Origin: Algorimicrobium hallyeonense
GTDB lineage: Bacteria; Bacteroidota; Bacteroidia; Flavobacteriales; Flavobacteriaceae
DNA: 64,000 nucleotides
NCBI RefSeq assembly: GCF_042657385.1
Contig: NZ_JBHSLA010000003.1
Coordinates: 1-64,000, forward strand
Direction of reading: 5' to 3'
Part shown: positions 1-7,168 of the stretch, one piece after another
How the letters are laid out: every line of letters begins with the position of its first letter
Position numbering within the stretch: position 1 is the stretch's first letter
The notes under the pieces: model-generated
The model's database searches: none
What the model was told of the DNA's origin: nothing
What the model saw: only the letters and a program-made list of their open reading frames with translations
Made by a program: the position numbers and the translations under genes

Positions 1-116
1 CGAGATTTGTATTTATAATACGCATCACGTTTAAGTCCAAAACAACGGGTTATAGTTGTTAACGAAGCAAATCCCCTAGATTTCTCTTTAGCTTTTATTA
101 AGGCTTTATACTTAAC
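1..116 (-). CDS. IS3-family transposase OrfB, N-terminal fragment (runs off the window)
   Basis: Reading in the -1 frame from the A-run at the end of orfA gives an open frame of 38 codons to the window edge. It starts VKYKALIKAKEKSRG and contains ITRCFGLKRDAYYKYK, which resembles the N-terminal region of IS3 OrfB proteins ahead of the DDE integrase domain. There is no plausible independent start, so expression probably depends on the frameshift. The catalytic DDE part lies outside the window. Confidence 0.75.
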
Positions 117-469
117 TTTTTTTTTAGTTCATTAACCGATTTATAGCCAAGATCTTCAGCAGCTACTTCCAGGTAAGAATCCAATACCATGGCATCCAGA
201 TCCTTTTTAAGTAGTAGTTTTTTAAGCTGTTCAACTTCTTTTTGAAGTGCTTTAATTCTAGATATTTCGTCTTTTGTTTCCACTTTTACTCTGGTGTTCA
301 TTAAGTCTTTACGATTATACTTTTTGATCCATTCATTGACCGTTGTAGGTGCAATGGAATAGAGTTTGCACAGTTCGCTTTTTGTGTGTTTTCCCGTTGT
401 AAGTTCGGCTAAAATTTTTAATTTGAAAGGTTCACTGTACCGTCTAATTACTTTGTCATTTTTATACAT
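98..469 (-). CDS. IS3-family transposase OrfA (helix-turn-helix)
   Basis: This 123-residue protein is the DNA-binding half of an IS3-family transposase. A helix-turn-helix covers about residues 10-55 (SEPFKLKILAELTTGKHT, then TTVNEWIKKYN), followed by a leucine-rich coiled coil around residues 65-90 (ISRIKALQKEVEQLKKLL), the usual multimerisation segment. The reading frame ends just after an A-rich run from which ribosomes can slip into orfB to make the OrfAB transposase. The ATG lies about 40 bp inside the presumed terminal repeat, as is normal for the family. It is a typical OrfA in length and order, and I see no lesions. Confidence 0.9.
   Translation of the reverse strand: MYKNDKVIRRYSEPFKLKILAELTTGKHTKSELCKLYSIAPTTVNEWIKKYNRKDLMNTRVKVETKDEISRIKALQKEVEQLKKLLLKKDLDAMVLDSYLEVAAEDLGYKSVNELKKKLSIKP
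117..125 (-). promoter_or_regulatory. Programmed -1 frameshift slippery run (orfA to orfB)
   Basis: The minus strand has nine consecutive A followed by G. In the orfA frame this reads A AAA AAG, the classic IS150/IS3-type slippery heptamer. Slipping back one base continues into the open orfB frame seen down to the window edge, while the zero frame stops 18 bases later. No structure or upstream Shine-Dalgarno stimulator was checked. Confidence 0.75.
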
Positions 470-509
470 AATTGTTTTGAATTATGTAGCCTTATTTTAG
501 GACGGGTCA

Positions 510-844
510 GTATTATTGCCAACGGTCTTGTGTATGAAACGTAGCGTATAAATTAACGCTAACTTTTCGGATTTAGCACGAGCCGAATTTTTTATTTTTA
601 TGTTTAATTTTCTTTTTTAAATATAACCAAATAAAAAATTTGGCGTACTTTGTAAATATACAAAAACCTCTCGAAAAGCCTATAATAGCTATGTTTTATA
701 CACGTTGTTGTAAGTAGTGCTTTTCACGTTCTGCTTGGTTTTCCGATGTTTCTTATTTGTTTCAAATGTGAACGTTGGCAAGACATACTCTTTTGCAATT
801 TTGGGCTTGTGTATGGCTATAGTGAATTGCAAATGTGTATGGCT
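510..844. repeat. AT-rich spacer with degenerate inverted and direct repeats (cassette-flank type)
   Basis: There is no gene in this 335-base stretch. It has an imperfect inverted pair: an arm at 520-540 (starts CAACGG, ends GTGTATGAAAC) and an arm at 693-710 (GTTTTATACACGTTGTTG), which could fold 520-710 into one large hairpin. TGTGTATGGCT occurs twice (809-818 and 834-844), and CGTTGGCA occurs at 773-780 and again at 850-857 inside the next gene's stop region. Such repeats resemble the junk between accessory gene cassettes in flavobacterial genomes. I cannot name a family. Confidence 0.45.
705..720 (+). repeat. Cassette-bracketing motif TTGTTGTAAGTAGTGC, copy 1
   Basis: This 16-base motif recurs in inverted orientation at 4975-4990 with a single difference. 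The two copies bracket exactly the three-gene restriction-modification cassette. The sequence carries a GTTGTAA core, somewhat like the outer simple sites of recombination elements, but no recombinase gene is seen in the window beside it. Confidence 0.55.
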
Positions 845-2371
845 TTAAGCGTTGGCAATTCCGCTAAATGTTATTTCAATATTTTCGTCATTCACAATTT
901 TGTCAATCACTTCATTTAAACGCTCTTTCAATTCTTTAGCTGATTTATCTAATTCATAAATTCCAGCTTTTTCATTAAAAGTATTATCTAATTCTAAATA
1001 GTTTTCTAAAGTTGCATTATCAAAATCAATTTCAGTTTTTGGATTATAATATAGCTTTGCAAGCTCTTTTTGTTTAGTCTCATCAAATTTTGGAAAAGGT
1101 ATATAATGCCAATATTTTTGAGCTAAACTTCCACCATTTCCTCCAACAGCAAACAAATCGATTATTTCATTGTCTCTTAAATAATCTAAAAAGCATTTTA
1201 CAAAAATTGCTTTGGTTAAATTCTTTTCTTCTTGTTGAATTGTAATACCGTGAATGTTTGTAATTGTTCTGTCTTTTTCTTCAACTATTACAATTGACCT
1301 TCCTTTTTCAAATCCTTCTGCTCCAAATATTAAATCTCCTTGCTTAAGTGTTTTTAATTCTTTACCATTTCCAATAAATGCTTTTGTGTGAACAGTACCA
1401 TATTTTGATAAGTGTTTAGGTAACATAAGTGTATAAAAACCTTCGTAGTAACTATTAGAATAAACACTTTTACCAATATTGAAAACTTGTAAATTTTGAC
1501 CTCTCGATAAACTAAAACCTAAATCAAAGATTGATTGGAAACCATTACTATAATTTTTGATAGAAAAGTCAATTTTTTTAAATTCTTCTCTATATAAATT
1601 AGTATCCATTCGCCCAATATCATTTAATTCATTGAATGTTGGATATTTAAATCTATAGCTATTAGGTTTTTGATTATTAATTAATTCGTTGTCTATTAAT
1701 TTTAAGATATTATCGTGTCTATCTCTAATTAGTTTTTCCTTATTTATTATGGATTGTGTTAGTAGTGAAACATATTTAATTATTTTAGAATTTGTTAATT
1801 CTGGGATATAAGTGTTTTTCCTTTCTTTAGCTCCAGTATTTTTTTGAATTCCACCACGACCTAACCATTGTTCCTTAAAAAACAGTGATTTAGTGAATCC
1901 ATAAAAATAAAAATATAAGTCTCTGTCTTTATTAGTTATGGATTTAAAAGCACTAACACGTTGATTTAAAAAAGCTTGGAATGAATTGTCAAAATAAGAT
2001 GAAATATCCTTTTCTAAATCAGAGCCACCTGTTAAAGAAATTAATATGTAATCTTCATTCAATAAATACCTTTTTTTATTTTCCAAAAATGTGTTTGGTA
2101 AAAACTCAAATTTTTGACCTTCAGTAACTAACCATTCTGTATCGTTTACATTACTTATTTGAATCAGTTTAGTTTTTTTTTCTAAACCTGTGTGTTTAGT
2201 AACATATTCACGAGATGGAAAAGCATAACCATCGAAAGAAGTGAATTTTCTTAAAAGATTTGGGTATTTTGATTTTAGTAAGTCAATCTTCTTATTAAAT
2301 TCTATCCATTTAAACGAATCGTTTGAAAGTATAAAATCATTTTCAATTATGTCGTTGTATTTAATGTTCAT
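845..2371 (-). CDS. Restriction-modification specificity (S) subunit, HsdS-like
   Basis: This 508-residue protein recognises the DNA target for the methylase-nuclease encoded just upstream. It shows two target-recognition halves. The first holds WLGRGGIQKNTG and PNTFLENKKRYLLNEDYI; the second holds TLKQGDLIFGAEGFEKGRS and a conserved tail GGSLAQKYWHYIPFPKFD, the usual end of a TRD before the spacer helix. The two halves match the bipartite plan of HsdS. It is last in a tight operon, one base after the nuclease-methylase stop. Its C-terminus ends in the repeat-like bases GCCAACGCT before TAA, so the cassette border falls in the coding sequence. The recognition sequence cannot be read from the protein. 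Confidence 0.85.
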   Translation of the reverse strand: MNIKYNDIIENDFILSNDSFKWIEFNKKIDLLKSKYPNLLRKFTSFDGYAFPSREYVTKHTGLEKKTKLIQISNVNDTEWLVTEGQKFEFLPNTFLENKKRYLLNEDYILISLTGGSDLEKDISSYFDNSFQAFLNQRVSAFKSITNKDRDLYFYFYGFTKSLFFKEQWLGRGGIQKNTGAKERKNTYIPELTNSKIIKYVSLLTQSIINKEKLIRDRHDNILKLIDNELINNQKPNSYRFKYPTFNELNDIGRMDTNLYREEFKKIDFSIKNYSNGFQSIFDLGFSLSRGQNLQVFNIGKSVYSNSYYEGFYTLMLPKHLSKYGTVHTKAFIGNGKELKTLKQGDLIFGAEGFEKGRSIVIVEEKDRTITNIHGITIQQEEKNLTKAIFVKCFLDYLRDNEIIDLFAVGGNGGSLAQKYWHYIPFPKFDETKQKELAKLYYNPKTEIDFDNATLENYLELDNTFNEKAGIYELDKSAKELKERLNEVIDKIVNDENIEITFSGIANA

Positions 2372-2372
2372 A

Positions 2373-4499
2373 TTATTTTGCTTTTATAAATAAATCTTGA
2401 ACAGCTTTTTCCTGTGAATTACACCAACTTTTAAACTTACTAACTGTTTCTGTAAAATCTTCATCTAAAAGAACACGACCTTCTTTGTCAATCTTTGTTT
2501 CAAATGTTTCAAAATCTATTTTATAAGTTTGTTCGAAGTATTTTACTCTTTTTTTTGTTTTTACTTCGTAACCCACTTTTTGAATGTCTTTGAAAAAGAC
2601 TTCATAATTTTTTTCTTTTAGCTTTTCTAATTCTTTTGGGTTTGGTTTGTATGCTACAATTATTGATGTATTAACACCAGTTTCTGCAAAAACATTAGCA
2701 GGTAAGTCAAATATTGCAACAATACGCATTTTATTCATTAACCATTCTCTTGTTCTTTTATGCGAATCAATTGAAGCAATTGAGTTAGAAAGTACGATTC
2801 CCATTCTACCATTTTCTTTTAAAATTTGATAAGAATTTTCAAGAAAAACTACTCCTAAATCTATCTTCTTTCCACCATAAGCATCCCAAAGTTCGTAACA
2901 TTCTATAACTTCCTTATCTTTTTGGTCTTTTGGTTCGTATGCTCTGTCGTCTCCAAAAGGTGGATTTGTTAATACAACATCAAATTTCTTTATTTTTCTA
3001 TCATCTGGTCTATTATCCCAATTTCCATTTTTATTCATTGATGGAATTAGCTCAATTAAATCTCCTTTGTTATCAAACTTTGTAAGTAGAGAACCATAAC
3101 CTGGTTTTGCCTTGATTTTTGCATTTCCATCTCCATTCAAAAGCATATTTAAAGTTGCTAACATTACCATTTGTTCGTCAATGTCTAAACCAAAAATATT
3201 GTTGTCGTCTAATTTACTATTTGAATTGACGTAAGAAACTGAAAGAAAATCAGCAATTCCTACTGTTGGGTCAATTACGGTTTCTCCGTTTCTTGGATTT
3301 ACAATATTTACTAAAAAGTCAATTAATGGAAGTGGTGTAACAAATTGTGCATTTGAATCTTTGGCAAAAGGTGTCGCAAACTTGTAAAATACCAATTGAT
3401 AAAGGTCAGTTTTGTGAGAGCGAACAAAAGAATAATCTTGAAATTGATTTACAACCTCTATTAATACTTTTATGTGGTTCTCATTTTTGACGTTTAAAGG
3501 GTTGTCTTTTAGAATTCTATAATATGTTCCAGAAGCATCTTCTCTTAAGTCATTTATACGTTTTATAAATGTTTGTAAGTCAATGTCTGCTAACGTTTGA
3601 TATGTTTTTTCTTCGTTTGTAACATAAAAGTCTAAATACCTTTTTGGTCTTTTTTCGTTTTCTTTTTCGTCAAATATTTTTAGCGAAAGAATTTGAATTA
3701 AAATTTCAAACCCTTTTTGATTTACCATTCCCTGTTTGTCCATTGTTCGAAGAATGGAAGACATTGCATCATTAATTTGCGTTGATTGAACACCTGAAAT
3801 AATATCTAAATCTGTATTTTGTCTTTTTGAACGGTCTAAATGTTTTGGATTTGTCCACTCAATTAATTGGTCAAAATTAGGTAGGTTTAAATATGGGTCT
3901 GGAAGATGTAAGCTTAACTCTTTAGTTGTACTTTTTTCGCCTTTTAAATTAAATTCATCACTATATCTTACAGTTTTACCATTATGTTTTCTAAAAAGAT
4001 AAAGTCTTTCTGTATCGTATAAAAGCCCAAGACTAAATTCTCTTTCACTTTCTTTTAAATATGCTTTTAACTGTTTGTTCCAAACAGTTTCTACATCTTT
4101 ACTATCTTCTTTTTTAAATTCTATTGAAACTAATAAGTGTTCTCGAAGCCAATCCAAAGCATCTGCATCTTTTTCTATATGATATTTTTGGTAATAATCA
4201 AACCAATTTGCATCATCAAAAATTGCTCCGTCAAGTTTTAATGCAGCAGAACTTTTATTACCTTTTGGAAGGTTTACTTCTGTTCCAATAAAGTCTTTTG
4301 CGAACATTCCAGAATAAACAATTCCATACAGAAATTGCCATTTATAATATTCTTCATTTTTATTTCCAGCCTTATTCTTAATTGAATTTTTTTTGTCGAA
4401 TGTCAAATGCTCTGGTAAAAAGCATTCAAATTCTTTGCTGTTTTCAAACTTTGCATCAAATTCTTGTTTTGCAGAAGTAAATGTTTTATTTATTGCCAT
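2373..4499 (-). CDS. Nuclease-methylase fusion (type IIB/IIG-like restriction enzyme, N6-adenine methylase)
   Basis: This 708-residue protein combines both enzymatic activities of a restriction system. Residues about 60-170 resemble the N-terminal nuclease of type I R subunits, with a PD-(D/E)XK pattern: D90 in LKLDGAIFD, then E127 and K129 in LLVSIEFKKED. Residues about 230-690 are an HsdM-type N6-adenine methylase, with SAM motif I DPTVGIADFL at 410-419 and catalytic NPPF at 512-515. Motif I is unusual (VGIAD in place of the common CGSGG). No DEAD-box translocase follows, so with the separate S gene the design recalls BcgI-type type IIB enzymes rather than type I. The start codon overlaps the end of the controller gene by 14 bases, suggesting translational coupling. 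Cleavage activity is inferred. Confidence 0.85.
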   Translation of the reverse strand: MAINKTFTSAKQEFDAKFENSKEFECFLPEHLTFDKKNSIKNKAGNKNEEYYKWQFLYGIVYSGMFAKDFIGTEVNLPKGNKSSAALKLDGAIFDDANWFDYYQKYHIEKDADALDWLREHLLVSIEFKKEDSKDVETVWNKQLKAYLKESEREFSLGLLYDTERLYLFRKHNGKTVRYSDEFNLKGEKSTTKELSLHLPDPYLNLPNFDQLIEWTNPKHLDRSKRQNTDLDIISGVQSTQINDAMSSILRTMDKQGMVNQKGFEILIQILSLKIFDEKENEKRPKRYLDFYVTNEEKTYQTLADIDLQTFIKRINDLREDASGTYYRILKDNPLNVKNENHIKVLIEVVNQFQDYSFVRSHKTDLYQLVFYKFATPFAKDSNAQFVTPLPLIDFLVNIVNPRNGETVIDPTVGIADFLSVSYVNSNSKLDDNNIFGLDIDEQMVMLATLNMLLNGDGNAKIKAKPGYGSLLTKFDNKGDLIELIPSMNKNGNWDNRPDDRKIKKFDVVLTNPPFGDDRAYEPKDQKDKEVIECYELWDAYGGKKIDLGVVFLENSYQILKENGRMGIVLSNSIASIDSHKRTREWLMNKMRIVAIFDLPANVFAETGVNTSIIVAYKPNPKELEKLKEKNYEVFFKDIQKVGYEVKTKKRVKYFEQTYKIDFETFETKIDKEGRVLLDEDFTETVSKFKSWCNSQEKAVQDLFIKAK

Positions 4500-4779
4500 A
4501 CTTTATTTTTTGTTCAGCCACTTTTAATGCTTTTAAAGCGTGTTCTTCGTTTTCTAAATTTTTGTAAATCTTATCACTTAACCAATTAACTAATAGGTAT
4601 TCTTTATCAAGATTATAAGTTTCCGAAAACTTTAAGATTTGTTCTTTAGTTGCTTTTCTTTCGTTTCTTTCAATCTTGCTTAAAATGGCTTGGTCAATTT
4701 CAAGTAGAGCAGAAGCTTCTCTTAATAGTAGATTCCGTTTTTCTCTTTCCGCTCTGATAATTATTCCGATTTGTTCCAT
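4486..4779 (-). CDS. XRE-family controller protein of the restriction cassette
   Basis: This 97-residue protein has an N-terminal Cro/C1-type helix-turn-helix (residues about 5-60, GIIIRAEREKRNLLLREAS then QAILSKIERNERKATK) and a short helical, lysine-rich tail. It is the first gene of the operon and overlaps the nuclease-methylase by 14 bases. An inverted repeat TTGAC-N7-GTCAA sits 22 bases upstream and touches a -7-like box, so it is probably an autoregulator that times restriction after methylation, as C proteins do. The autoregulatory role is inferred from position and operator. Confidence 0.85.
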   Translation of the reverse strand: MEQIGIIIRAEREKRNLLLREASALLEIDQAILSKIERNERKATKEQILKFSETYNLDKEYLLVNWLSDKIYKNLENEEHALKALKVAEQKIKYGNK

Positions 4780-4800
4780 TTTGTCTTTTTTTTATTAGTC

Positions 4801-4822
4801 TTGACAAAGTTGGTCAAATTTA
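4801..4822 (-). promoter_or_regulatory. Operator and -7 box of the restriction operon
   Basis: The minus strand reads TAAATTTG (4815-4822), a perfect TAnnTTTG -7 element. The perfect inverted repeat TTGAC-N7-GTCAA (4801-4817) overlaps its last three bases and the expected start site. A bound dimer would block transcription of the XRE-led operon. No good TTTG -33 box is visible at the usual distance. The leader to the ATG at 4779 would be about 30 bases. Confidence 0.6.
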
Positions 4823-4974
4823 TAAATTTTAATTGGATAATTGGATTTGAGCGTGGAAAAAAAACAGCTCTTTTATTTTTTTTGAGCGTTGGATTTTCGC
4901 TTTGGTAAAAAAATAAATGTGCTGTTTGCGCGTTGGCGTTTTTAGTTCAAATGTTAAATTTTAGCTCGATTTTC

Positions 4975-4990
4975 GCATTACTTACAACAA
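4975..4990 (-). repeat. Cassette-bracketing motif TTGTTGTAAGTAATGC, copy 2 (inverted)
   Basis: It matches the motif at 705-720 at 15 of 16 bases but lies in the opposite orientation. Together the two copies enclose the controller, nuclease-methylase and S genes and nothing else. Confidence 0.55.
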
Positions 4991-4993
4991 TTG

Positions 4994-5015
4994 GATATAG
5001 ACAATTGTCTATATC
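4994..5015. repeat. Perfect 22-base palindrome
   Basis: GATATAGACAA is followed immediately by its own reverse complement, so the 22 bases are a perfect twofold palindrome. It lies three bases beyond the second bracketing motif. It could be a protein-binding or recombination core; it is not followed by a T-run, so it is not a terminator. Confidence 0.5.
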
Positions 5016-5186
5016 TCCATTATGTAAATATAACTTATTTAAACCCAAATTAGATATACGTAGATCTACGTAATTTTAATTATAATTTAATCGGGTTTTT
5101 TATTAAGACCTGTAATGGATTGAAGCTTTTTTAAGTTTAAAAAACCTTAAAACAACCAAAACAAATTGTCAACTGAATTGTCAACT

Positions 5187-5226
5187 AAAAAAATAAAACC
5201 CTGTAAATCAATGAATTACAGGGTTT
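5187..5226 (-). terminator. Intrinsic terminator of ssrA
   Basis: On the minus strand, AAACCCTGTAA pairs with TTACAGGGTTT (5196-5226, 11 bp stem, 9-base loop), and the next bases read TTTTATTTTTTTAG. It begins five bases after the tmRNA 3' end. Confidence 0.85.
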
Positions 5227-5230
5227 AAAG

Positions 5231-5623
5231 TGGAGTCGGAGGGAATCGAACCCTCGTCCAAACAAGCCATCAAAGGGCTTTCTACACGTTTATTCTTTTC
5301 TTGGGTTTTCGTGTGTTAGCTGGTTAAAGACAACCTACTAACACCTTATCTTTTTGAGTTTCACATACACATCAAAGCGCTATGTATGCTATATTAACTT
5401 TTACGATGCCTCTAATAGAACGCCGTTAATCAAGGCTTTCAGGAGACATTTAGCCTTCCTACCTAGTAGGAACTAGCACAATCTTACTATAATTCAGATT
5501 ACGCAGCTAAAGCGTAGTTATTCTCGCCGTTTAAAAGTGTGACCTAGCCTTTTACGTGTTTCAAAGTCATTACACGACGTGCTTACCAAATGAGTGATCT
5601 CGCTGTCAAAACCAGTCGACCCC
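5231..5623 (-). ncRNA. ssrA: tmRNA (transfer-messenger RNA)
   Basis: tmRNA rescues stalled ribosomes by acting first as an alanyl-tRNA and then as a short mRNA that tags the broken protein for proteolysis. The 5' end GGGGTCGACTGGTTTTGACA (5604-5623) and the 3' T-arm and acceptor GGTTCGATTCCC...CGACTCCA (ending at 5231) pair as the tRNA-like domain. The tag frame at 5499-5528 reads GENNYALAA then stop, the form typical of Bacteroidota. CCA is not encoded. The total length of about 393 bases is normal for a one-piece tmRNA. The 3' end faces the accessory island, a favoured integration site. Confidence 0.96.
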
Positions 5624-5953
5624 ATTTAATGAAATAACAAAATTTACTTTTGCGTGATTGAATTATCCCAAACATAATTTGGGATCTCTTCAGCAAAATT
5701 ACTTTTGTATCCTTTAATTTATCCCCATTTTACTTCGGGAATCTATTTCAAAAAAAATCATTTTTAAAAGATTTCTCAAAAGGAAAGCGAAGTTACCAAA
5801 AAAAAGTTGTGCAACAATCGAATTCCATGTATTTTCGTGCAAAACATGTACCAAAGTTATATTCGGCGCATGTGTCAGTTAAAGTAATAAAACGTTTTTC
5901 GTTTTCATGAACATATTGGGCTTGGTTAACGAAAATATAATATATGCGTATTC
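5624..5953. other. Gene-free spacer upstream of ssrA and the dehydrogenase
   Basis: No coding sequence is evident in these 330 bases. They contain two imperfect copies of a roughly 46-base segment (about 5639-5685 and 5695-5742, both starting CAAAATT(T)ACTTTTG and holding AATT(T)ATCCC), and a Bacteroidota-type promoter facing ssrA near 5852-5883. No convincing TAnnTTTG promoter was found for the plus-strand dehydrogenase. Confidence 0.5.
5852..5883 (-). promoter_or_regulatory. Candidate promoter reading towards ssrA
   Basis: The minus strand has TTTA (5880-5883), a 20-base spacer and TAACTTTG (5852-5859), one mismatch from the TTTG-N(19-21)-TAnnTTTG consensus. It implies a leader of about 220 bases before mature tmRNA, which would need processing. 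A nearer weak candidate lies around 5640, so the assignment is tentative. Confidence 0.4.
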
Positions 5954-7156
5954 ATGAAATTTGCCATAATAAAAGAACGAAAAAATCCACCAGATAGACG
6001 TGTGGTATTTTCACCAGAAAAATTAGCCGAAGCACGAGAGAAATTCCCAAAAGCAGAATTTATTGTGGAGTCTAGCGATATTCGAATTTTTCCAGATTCA
6101 GCATACAAAGCACTTGGATTTACCGTAACCGATGATGTGAGCAATTGCGATGTTATGTTAGGCGTTAAGGAAGTGCCGGTTGAATATTTAATTCCTAATA
6201 AAAAATACTTCTTCTTTTCGCATACCATTAAAAAACAGCCGTACAATAGAAAGCTTCTTTTGGCAATGTTGGATAATAATATTTCTATGTATGATCATGA
6301 AACTATTGTTCGTCAAACAGGATCGCGACTTATTGGTTTTGGTCGTTATGCGGGTTTAGTAGGTGCTTACAACGGATTCCGTATGTTAGGTTTGCGTAAC
6401 GGTTTATTTACTTTGCCTAAAGTGGAAACCTTGGCTGATTTGGATGCTGTAAAAGCAGAATTAGATAAAATAACCATCCCTAACATAAAAATTTTGCTGA
6501 CAGGAACTGGTAAAGTAGCACAAGGTGCTAAAGAAATTCTTGATCATTTAAAAATTAAAGAAGTTAGTGATGCTTTGTACATTACCAGCACCTTCTCGGA
6601 GCCTGTTTATTGCATGGCCGATGTTATGGAATACAATAAACGCAAAGATGGTAAAGTAGGCTTTAAGCAAGAATTTTATAAAGACCCAACGGGTTACGAA
6701 AGTAATTTTATGGCCTATGCTAAAGTAACAGATTTCTTTATTGCTGGTCATTTTTATGGAAACAATGCGCCGTATTTATTTACAAGAGACGACGCCAAGC
6801 ATCCAGATTTTAAAATAAAGTATGTTGCTGATATTAGCTGTGATGTGGATGGTCCTGTAGCATCAACCTTAAGAGCATCAACTATTGCAGATCCATTTTA
6901 TGGTTATGATGCGAAAGCAGAAAGTGAAGTGGCTTTTGATGCTAAAAATGCCATAACCGTTATGGCAGTTGATAATTTGCCTTGCGAATTACCGAAAGAT
7001 GCTAGTGAAGGTTTTGGTGAAATGTTTTTGGAACACGTAATTCCTGCTTTTTTCAACGATGATGAACGCGGTATTTTAAAACGTGCTCGGATTACTAATG
7101 ACGGAAAATTAACCAAGCGTTTTGCTTACCTGCAGGATTATGTTGATGGAAAATAA
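5954..7156 (+). CDS. NAD(P)-dependent oxidoreductase, alanine/saccharopine dehydrogenase-like
   Basis: This 400-residue soluble enzyme resembles the alanine dehydrogenase / PNT / saccharopine dehydrogenase superfamily. The N-terminal domain starts with the family signature KERKNPPDRRVVFSPE (residues 7-22), matching the substrate-binding part of AlaDH-type proteins. The Rossmann nucleotide site is GTGKVAQGA (residues 184-192). The DISCDVDGPVAST segment near residue 297 is also typical. The substrate (alanine, saccharopine or another amino/keto acid) cannot be decided. The SDR gene follows after 12 bases and is probably co-transcribed. Confidence 0.8.
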   Translation: MKFAIIKERKNPPDRRVVFSPEKLAEAREKFPKAEFIVESSDIRIFPDSAYKALGFTVTDDVSNCDVMLGVKEVPVEYLIPNKKYFFFSHTIKKQPYNRKLLLAMLDNNISMYDHETIVRQTGSRLIGFGRYAGLVGAYNGFRMLGLRNGLFTLPKVETLADLDAVKAELDKITIPNIKILLTGTGKVAQGAKEILDHLKIKEVSDALYITSTFSEPVYCMADVMEYNKRKDGKVGFKQEFYKDPTGYESNFMAYAKVTDFFIAGHFYGNNAPYLFTRDDAKHPDFKIKYVADISCDVDGPVASTLRASTIADPFYGYDAKAESEVAFDAKNAITVMAVDNLPCELPKDASEGFGEMFLEHVIPAFFNDDERGILKRARITNDGKLTKRFAYLQDYVDGK

Positions 7157-7168
7157 CTTTTTAAGCGT

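Larger units (their letters stand above)
1..509 (-). mobile_element. IS3-family (IS150-like) insertion sequence, cut by the window edge
   Basis: One end of an IS3-type element runs off the left edge. It holds a complete orfA and the first 38 codons of orfB, joined by an A-rich -1 frameshift site. The probable outer terminal repeat is at 490-509, reading TGACCCGTCCTAAAATAAGG on the minus strand and starting with the TG usual for IS3 ends. The other end and any target duplication lie outside the window, so whether the copy is intact cannot be judged. Confidence 0.8.
4823..5186. other. Gene-free AT-rich junction between the restriction cassette and ssrA
   Basis: I see no gene here. It contains degenerate repeats (GAGCGTTGGATTTTCGC near 4883, CGTTGGCG at 4931-4938), the second bracketing motif at 4975-4990, a 22-base perfect palindrome at 4994-5015, and two copies of AATTGTCAACT (5164-5174 and 5176-5186). 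The last lie directly before the ssrA terminator and may mark the island junction. Confidence 0.5.

Noticed and set aside
520..720. Integron attC site
   Set aside because: The inverted arms and GTTGTAA word only loosely resemble attC, and no integron integrase gene is present.
2647..2829. Small plus-strand ORF inside the methylase gene
   Set aside because: It is an antisense shadow; the minus-strand frame has conserved methylase motifs throughout.
5231..5623. Tandem tRNA or protein gene on the plus strand
   Set aside because: The sequence is fully explained by tmRNA on the minus strand with a GENNYALAA tag.
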